A model generated the notes under the pieces. The model was not told the origin of the DNA, searched no databases, and worked only from the letters and a program-made list of their open reading frames with translations. A program made the translations under genes and the position numbers. A DNA stretch of 12,366 nucleotides from JBBABP01 sp041657585 (GTDB lineage: Bacteria > Patescibacteriota > Gracilibacteria > Absconditabacterales > Absconditicoccaceae). Positions within the stretch are counted from its first letter, which is position 1; the number at the start of each line of letters is the position of its first letter. Location: positions 1 through 12,366 of the forward strand of contig JBBABP010000033.1 in the NCBI GenBank assembly GCA_041657585.1. The letters run 5' to 3'. Of the stretch, positions 8,898 through 12,366 are shown in pieces.

Positions 8898-8942
8898 TTG
8901 ATAAAAGCAATAGAAAGGGATAAAAGACATTTTAAGTCTTTC

Positions 8943-8969
8943 AAAACTTTTAAAACTTTTAAAACTTTT
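8943..8969. repeat. 9-bp tandem repeat aaaactttt, three perfect copies
   Basis: Copies lie at 8943-8951, 8952-8960 and 8961-8969. Each unit is nearly self-complementary, so the block can fold on either strand. It sits 23 bp upstream of the alanyl-tRNA editing gene and may influence its leader. Confidence 0.85.
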
Positions 8970-8991
8970 ATTTTCTACTCTTCTTTTAATT

Positions 8992-9891
8992 ATGAAATTG
9001 ATTGTTGATGATAGTCAAAGATATGCTAAAATGAGAGCGCATACTGCCGCTCATTTGTTTCATGCAGAAATTGTAAATTTTTTTCCTGATTCTAAACAAT
9101 CTTGATCTTTTGTAGATGAAGATTATTTTAGGTTTGATTTTAACGCTGATAACCTTTTGAATAATAAACAAATTCAGGAGATAGAAAAAAATATAAATCA
9201 GATTATTTATGATAATTGTATTGTACAAATAACTGAAACGTCTTTTGATCAAGCAAAAAAAATGTGAGCAAAGGCATTTTTTGAAGATAAATATTGAAAT
9301 GAAGTTAGAATAGTTGAAATTCAAAAAGATCAAGATGAAAAGATTTCTGTAGAACTTTGTGCTGGGACGCATGTTTCAAATACAAAAGATATTTGATGTT
9401 TTGCTATTGTTTCACAAGAAGCAGTTGCATCTGGAATCAAAAGAATTACTGCTATTACTTGACCAAAGGTTATTGAAAAATTATGGGAAAAAGAAAACAT
9501 TTTAAATTCATTATCAGAAAAACTTTGAGTTTGAGTTAAGCAGTTAATAGATAAATTAGAAAAATTTTTGAAAGAAAATGAAGAAATAAAAAATAAATAT
9601 CAAAGTTTAGAAATTCAACATATTGTTCAAGTATTAAAATCAACGCAGTCAAAAAAAACTTCTGATTTTGATGAAATAATAAAAATTTCAATAGATTTAA
9701 ATTTTAAAAATGTTGTTTCTCAAGCTAAAATTTTGTTTGAATGAAAAAATATTTTAATTTATACTCAAGATTGAAATTTTGCTGTCATTTGAACATCAGC
9801 TAAAAAAATTGCAATTAAATTATGATTGAAATGATGAGGAAGTGATAATTTATTTCAATGAAAAGATGAAACAGTGACAAGTTACGAGTAA
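8992..9891 (+). CDS. Alanyl-tRNA synthetase editing/C-terminal half (split AlaRS or AlaX-like)
   Basis: The product is 299 aa and aligns with the second half of alanyl-tRNA synthetase, which hydrolyses Ser- and Gly-tRNA(Ala). Zinc and editing-site motifs are HTAAHLFHAE (17-26, HxxxH) and ELCAGTHVSNTKDIGCF (121-137, CxxxH with Cys123 and His127). These are followed by SGIKRITAITGPK (148-159), a coiled-coil linker (about 160-222) and a DHHA1/C-Ala domain with GLKGGGSDNLFQGK (278-291). The aminoacylation and tRNA-recognition domains, and the strands that normally precede HxxxH, are absent. The ATG at 8992 comes 16 codons before HxxxH. The frame is open upstream only to a TAG at 8911, through low-complexity repeats without an ATG. 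About 14 of 17 glycines are TGA. It is either a split alaS whose catalytic half lies elsewhere or an AlaX-type trans-editing protein. Confidence 0.88.
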
Positions 9892-10026
9892 AGAGTAACG
9901 AGGAAAATTAAAAACATTGTTGTTGCGAGCTTATGTGTTGTGGTAGATAAATTAGAAAATTTAAATTAGGAATTAAATGACTAATCATGAATTCAAATCA
10001 CGAGTTTATTAATCAAAAAGATCGGA
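9892..10026. other. Gene-free spacer up to scaffold gap
   Basis: No gene is visible. It begins with the imperfect inverted repeat gttac...gtaac (9881-9899), which overlaps the end of the editing gene, then runs through AT-rich DNA with further ggaatt-type words like those in the dispersed repeats. The contig ends at 10026. Confidence 0.5.
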
Positions 10027-10036
10027 NNNNNNNNNN
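10027..10036. other. Assembly gap (10 N)
   Basis: Ten consecutive N join two contigs. Ten is a typical placeholder length, so the true distance is unknown, and genes or repeats may be missing. Both sides carry code-25 genes, so the join is plausible, but adjacency of the flanking genes is not proven. Confidence 0.98.
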
Positions 10037-10059
10037 ATAAATATAAATATAAATAAATA

Positions 10060-10066
10060 AAGGAGG
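10060..10066 (+). promoter_or_regulatory. Strong Shine-Dalgarno (aggagga)
   Basis: The sequence aaaggaggaaattatg places a near-perfect anti-16S match 5-7 bp before the ATG at 10072. It is the only strong ribosome-binding site in the window; other genes start on AT-rich leaders. It fixes the start of the 133-aa gene. Confidence 0.85.
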
Positions 10067-10071
10067 AAATT

Positions 10072-10473
10072 ATGACCATACAGAAAAAAATTAAAGAATC
10101 TCTTTATAAAAAGAAAATAATAAATCAAAGACATTCATATTTGTTACGTGTGTTTTTTGGTATTCCTATTATTACTGCTATTATTTCTCAGTTTGACCAA
10201 GAAATAGCCAAAGATAAGTTCGAGATACTTGGTGCGTTCGCAGTCATTGTAGTAATATTGGGGGTGGTGTCGTCACTCGTTCCCGTGTATATTGACGAAA
10301 TAAGGAAAGATTTATATGACCAATTAACGAAAAATCAAGCAGAGTTAAAATCTCTGCAAGAGGGAATTGAAAAGACATATAAAATTATTCCTGATACAGA
10401 AGGAAAGAAAATTGAGTTATTAGAAAAAAAAATAATAACAATTCAATTAGAATTGGAATCACTCGGTGAATAA
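10072..10473 (+). CDS. Uncharacterised membrane protein with C-terminal coiled coil, UGA-free
   Basis: The product is 133 aa. It has a basic N-terminus (1-20, many Lys), a hydrophobic segment at about 24-41, a short charged loop, a second hydrophobic segment at about 51-74, and then a charged, heptad-like helical tail (about 75-133). The topology is two membrane helices with a likely cytoplasmic coiled coil. All six glycines are GGN and none is TGA. The middle of the gene (about 10225-10310) is visibly richer in G and C than its surroundings. A strong Shine-Dalgarno precedes it and an intrinsic terminator follows 31 bp after the TAA, so it looks self-contained and imported. An 11-bp tandem duplication covers the stop codon. 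I recognise no family. The gap 35 bp upstream hides its promoter region. Confidence 0.8.
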   Translation: MTIQKKIKESLYKKKIINQRHSYLLRVFFGIPIITAIISQFDQEIAKDKFEILGAFAVIVVILGVVSSLVPVYIDEIRKDLYDQLTKNQAELKSLQEGIEKTYKIIPDTEGKKIELLEKKIITIQLELESLGE

Positions 10474-10484
10474 TCGGTGAATAA
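10463..10484. repeat. 11-bp perfect tandem duplication over the stop codon
   Basis: tcggtgaataa occurs at 10463-10473 and 10474-10484. The first copy contains the TAA stop of the 133-aa gene, so the second copy repeats the last two codons and the stop in another frame. It looks like a recent slippage event with no effect on the protein. Confidence 0.9.
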
Positions 10485-10504
10485 ATAGAAAAACATTAAT
10501 AATC

Positions 10505-10538
10505 CCTTATAGCTATATTTGGCTATAAGGTTTTTTTT
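10505..10538 (+). terminator. Intrinsic terminator of the 133-aa gene
   Basis: A 9-bp perfect stem, ccttatagc (10505-10513) with gctataagg (10522-10530), encloses an 8-nt loop and is followed directly by eight T (10531-10538). Confidence 0.9.
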
Positions 10539-10590
10539 AATTCTGAAAAATTATAAAATGAATAATGAAAGATGAAAGATGAAAGAAGTA

Positions 10591-10643
10591 ATTGGGAATT
10601 GGGAATTAGAAACCTGCCTGCCGGTAGGCAAGTTGGGAATTGG
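10591..10643. repeat. Palindromic element cctgcctgccggtaggca flanked by ttgggaatt repeats
   Basis: The core at 10611-10634 (aacctgcctgccggtaggcaagtt) is an imperfect palindrome and by far the most GC-rich stretch nearby. It is bracketed by ttgggaatt words at 10592-10607 and 10633-10642. Read through in one frame it gives the peptide NLPAGRQVGN, a phrase I recall from spurious ORFs over similar intergenic palindromes in many bacteria. This suggests a REP-like mobile or structural repeat rather than coding DNA. Confidence 0.75.
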
Positions 10644-10707
10644 TTAGAAATTAAGAATTTAAACGCTTCGCTTGGAAATACTTTTTTCATTGCTAAAAAA
10701 AGTATTC

Positions 10708-10746
10708 AAAAAAACCTAGGAAAAACATCCGCCATTTTGTTTTTCC
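10708..10746 (-). terminator. Possible intrinsic terminator of pilD
   Basis: On the minus strand, an 8-bp perfect stem (plus-strand ggaaaaac 10719-10726 with gtttttcc 10739-10746) and a 12-nt loop are followed, after 4 bases, by seven T (10714-10708). It lies 83 bp past the pilD stop. The 4-base spacer makes it less canonical than the other terminators here. Confidence 0.45.
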
Positions 10747-10829
10747 ATTGGACCGTCAATCAAAGTAATTTTTCCAGCATTTTGTGTGTGAATATATTAT
10801 TTTAGAAAAAATAAAATTAAATTTTTATT

Positions 10830-11690
10830 TTAAGAAAGAAAACTAATTAAATAAGTAGAGAAAAATAAAATTATTCGAAAGGCCAAAATCATTGAAGGAA
10901 TAAAAGGGATTTTAGATTTGATGAAATTTTCTTTATTTCATTTTTTTTTGAAAATTATTTCAATTACTCAATAAAAAATTCAAATCAGACAACTTAATAT
11001 TACAAAGATCAAAAGTAATTTCATTATGATTACAATATCATTTCCAAATCAATTATTCGCAATATTTAATGGCAATAAAATTCAAATTCAGAATGCCATA
11101 TAAATATCTCAAATGCCAAGTCATTCAGATTTTTTTTGATATTTTATTTTCAAATAATATTTTGAAAAAGTATAAATTAGCCAAAAAATTAATGTGAAAA
11201 TAAATGTGCTAAAAATTATCGTAAGAATATTTTGATTTCAAATAATTGCATGAAAAATTATTGAAAAACATGTCAATATTGTTCGAATAGGCAAGTTTAA
11301 CTCATAATTTTGAATATCATAAACAAGTAAAAGTAATAATAATCGATTGGTTATAATCCAAAAAATTAAAATCGTCGCTGAATGAATTTGTAAATAATTT
11401 ATAAAAAAATAAGTTAAGACAAAAACTAATCCTGACGTTATTTCTAAAATAGGATAAATAAGAGAAATTTTTTTTTTACAATATTGGCATTTCCATTTTT
11501 GTGCGATGAAACTTACCAAAGGAATTAAATTGTTTGCTCATAAATTGTGTTTGCAATTTGGACATTGTGAACGTCCTCGAAATATTCATTTTATATTTTC
11601 TATGTTTGTATTTTTTCATAATCTTGTCATTAATACAGATCAGAATGATCAAAAAATTGTACCTAAAACAAAAAGAATTATAATTTCCAT
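10830..11690 (-). CDS. pilD: Prepilin peptidase (type IV pilus leader peptidase, PilD/GspO family)
   Basis: The product is 286 aa, a usual length for this family. It is an integral-membrane aspartic protease that cleaves, and in many bacteria N-methylates, type IV prepilin leaders. The N-terminus has GTIFGSFGSVLMTRL (10-24). The cytoplasmic zinc-binding loop has GRSQCPNCKHNLG (39-51) and KCQYCKKKISLIYPILE (67-83), so Cys43, 46, 68 and 71. Several hydrophobic helices follow. The catalytic aspartates are Asp125 (LLLVYDIQNYEL) and Asp195 in the GxGD motif (EGLGIGDIYMAFG, 189-201). IPFIPSMILAF near the C-terminus is typical. About 14 of 19 glycines are TGA, including one glycine of GxGD. The ATG at 11690 lies 7 codons after an in-frame TAG. 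It implies a type IV pilus or pseudopilus system encoded elsewhere, possibly for attachment to a host cell or DNA uptake. Confidence 0.95.
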
Positions 11691-11831
11691 AATTTTTTTA
11701 AATCTGAACTAAAAATTGTCTTTTTATATTTATCACAACATAGAAAATCAAGAAGAGATAAATTTTTAATTGATTTTTGAAATTATAAATTTATTATTAT
11801 TGTGAAAATAAAAATTATAATTATAAAATAA

Positions 11832-12131
11832 ATGAAAATTAAATATAAATATAAGCGACAACAAATTGTATTTTGTTTGATTCTTGAACAAATAATTCTC
11901 CCTTTTTTTTTAACTATTGTTGTATTATTATTTGTTTTTGTATTTTTAAGTAAGGTGGGTTATAGGTTTAAATCAGAACTTCATTTAGGAATTTTTTTGG
12001 TTTTACTTGTCTTATTTTTGGGAGAGATAATTTTTAAAATATTTAGATCCCTTTTAAGTTATCTGTTAAAGAAACTTAAAAAACTATACTGATGTGTTGG
12101 TATTCAATCATCAGTTTTTTTGAAACATTAA
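11832..12131 (+). CDS. Small two-helix membrane protein; ends at TGA (12092) or TAA (12131)
   Basis: From ATG 11832 the frame reaches a TGA at 12090-12092 after 86 codons. If that TGA is Gly, as elsewhere here, the protein is 99 aa and ends at the TAA at 12129-12131. It has a basic N-terminus (KIKYKYKRQ), hydrophobic segments at about 11-40 and 51-70, and a basic tail (LLKKLKKLY, 78-86). The three glycines before the TGA are all GGN. The TGA lies in the 5' arm of a terminator-like hairpin, so the 13 extra residues would be encoded by the terminator itself. This suggests the gene was shaped where UGA was a stop. I recognise no family. It is divergent from pilD. Confidence 0.6.
12088..12121 (+). 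terminator. Probable intrinsic terminator overlapping the end of the small membrane gene
   Basis: A 7-bp stem, actgatg (12088-12094) with catcagt (12109-12115), has a 14-nt loop and ends in seven T (12115-12121). The stem is short, so it is weaker than the others. The TGA at 12090-12092 is inside the first arm. Confidence 0.55.
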
Positions 12132-12162
12132 TTATAATAAGTCGCAAGATACATAAGAAAGG

Positions 12163-12190
12163 TTGACTTTATTGTAAGAATATATATCAT
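12163..12190 (+). promoter_or_regulatory. Promoter of the last gene
   Basis: TTGACT (12163-12168) and TATCAT (12185-12190) are separated by 16 bp, 37 bp upstream of the ATG at 12228. It is the best sigma-70-like match in the window. A 12-bp perfect palindrome, agattataatct (12208-12219), lies between it and the start codon and could be an operator or a leader hairpin. Confidence 0.55.
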
Positions 12191-12227
12191 AAAAATAATA
12201 TCATTTTAGATTATAATCTTATTTTGA

Positions 12228-12366
12228 ATGACAGAGACTAGATGATGAAAATATGGCAGAAATCTTGCGATATTAGTGAGTTATGTTGTAAATAATATGC
12301 CAGAAAAAGATGATTATAAAAAAAGATTGATAGATGAAATAAAAACATATTCCTTTCAACCTAGAA
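12228..12366 (+). CDS. Unidentified protein, 5' part (runs off window)
   Basis: ATG at 12228 opens a frame that runs 46 complete codons to the window edge with no TAA or TAG. It contains two consecutive TGA codons at residues 6-7 (TRGGKYGRN), consistent with code 25; with TGA as stop there would be no gene. The visible part is hydrophilic and probably helical, with a short hydrophobic patch (NLAILVSYVV, about 12-21) and a KDDYKKRLIDEIK helix. I recognise no family from this fragment. A good promoter precedes it, and no Shine-Dalgarno is visible. Confidence 0.65.

Larger units (their letters stand above)
10539..10829. other. Repeat-rich intergenic region, no supported gene
   Basis: Together with the terminator stretch before it, about 350 bp between the 133-aa gene and pilD hold no gene I can support. 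The region contains three copies of tgaaaga (10566-10586), ttgggaatt words flanking a GC-rich palindrome (10591-10643), a long AT hairpin (aatactttttt 10677-10687 with aaaaaagtatt 10696-10706) and a terminator-like hairpin for pilD. A 77-codon open frame across it is a repeat artefact. Confidence 0.6.

Noticed and set aside
8700..8930. 76-codon minus-strand open frame rich in repeated FEAFETF and LIPNSQF
   Set aside because: It is generated by the tandem-repeat block and has no independent support.
8986..9372. 128-codon minus-strand open frame
   Set aside because: It is antisense to the alanyl-tRNA editing gene, whose HxxxH and CxxxH motifs fix the plus strand as coding.
10572..10805. 77-codon plus-strand open frame containing NLPAGRQVGN
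   Set aside because: It runs through the short repeats and the palindrome, has no ribosome site, and its peptide is a known type of repeat artefact. It is described as intergenic repeat DNA instead.
10720..10805. Minus-strand peptide GKITLIDGPMEKQNGG, possibly a gene remnant
   Set aside because: It looks protein-like but has no start codon and is closed by TAA upstream and TAG downstream within about 26 codons. I could not tie it to a family.
11506..11712. 68-codon plus-strand open frame
   Set aside because: It is antisense to the zinc-loop region of pilD, which is well supported by its CxxC pairs.
1..12366. tRNA (including tRNA-Gly-UCA), rRNA, CRISPR or insertion sequence
   Set aside because: I looked for the T-loop GTTCRA signature, regular spaced repeats, transposase motifs and terminal inverted repeats, and saw none.

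Overview
The window comes from a low-GC bacterium that reads UGA as glycine (genetic code 25), so Candidatus Absconditabacteria (SR1) or Gracilibacteria is the likely source. Conserved proteins such as NrdR, NusA, an S41 peptidase, a 2-oxoacid:ferredoxin oxidoreductase and a prepilin peptidase become full length only when in-frame TGA is read as Gly. Many of these TGAs sit at invariant glycines, for example the thiamine-diphosphate motif of KorB. TAA and TAG are the only clear stops. I cannot separate the two phyla from this sequence.

Layout. 1-1836 is the 3' part of a large unrecognised protein (+), followed by nrdR (1978-2409, +), which converges on a secreted S41 C-terminal processing protease (2440-3930, -). 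4127-4519 (-) is an unrecognised small gene with its own terminator. korA (4685-6358, +) and a short korB (6754-7356, +) encode a 2-oxoacid:ferredoxin oxidoreductase, but are separated by an opposite-strand two-helix membrane gene (6425-6643, -) that also has its own terminator. nusA (7477-8505, -) converges on korB. A small membrane ORF (8660-8839, +) ends in 21-bp repeats and is followed by 9-bp tandem repeats. 8992-9891 (+) encodes the editing and C-terminal half of alanyl-tRNA synthetase as a separate protein.

A 10-N scaffold gap lies at 10027-10036. After it come a UGA-free membrane/coiled-coil gene with a strong Shine-Dalgarno (10072-10473, +), a repeat-rich intergenic region with a CCTGCCTGCCGG palindrome, the prepilin peptidase pilD (10830-11690, -), a small membrane protein (11832 to 12092 or 12131, +) and the start of one more gene (12228 onward, +).

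The main signal beyond normal annotation concerns four small unrecognised genes: 4127-4519, 6425-6643, 10072-10473 and 11832-12092. By hand count they use GGN for all 19 of their glycines and UGA for none, whereas the eight larger genes use UGA for about 137 of 198. Each of the four also has an intrinsic-terminator-like hairpin directly downstream. They look like self-contained, possibly imported cassettes in a recoded genome; one splits korA from korB. A second theme is a dispersed family of short repeats in intergenic DNA that also reaches the ends or interiors of several coding sequences.
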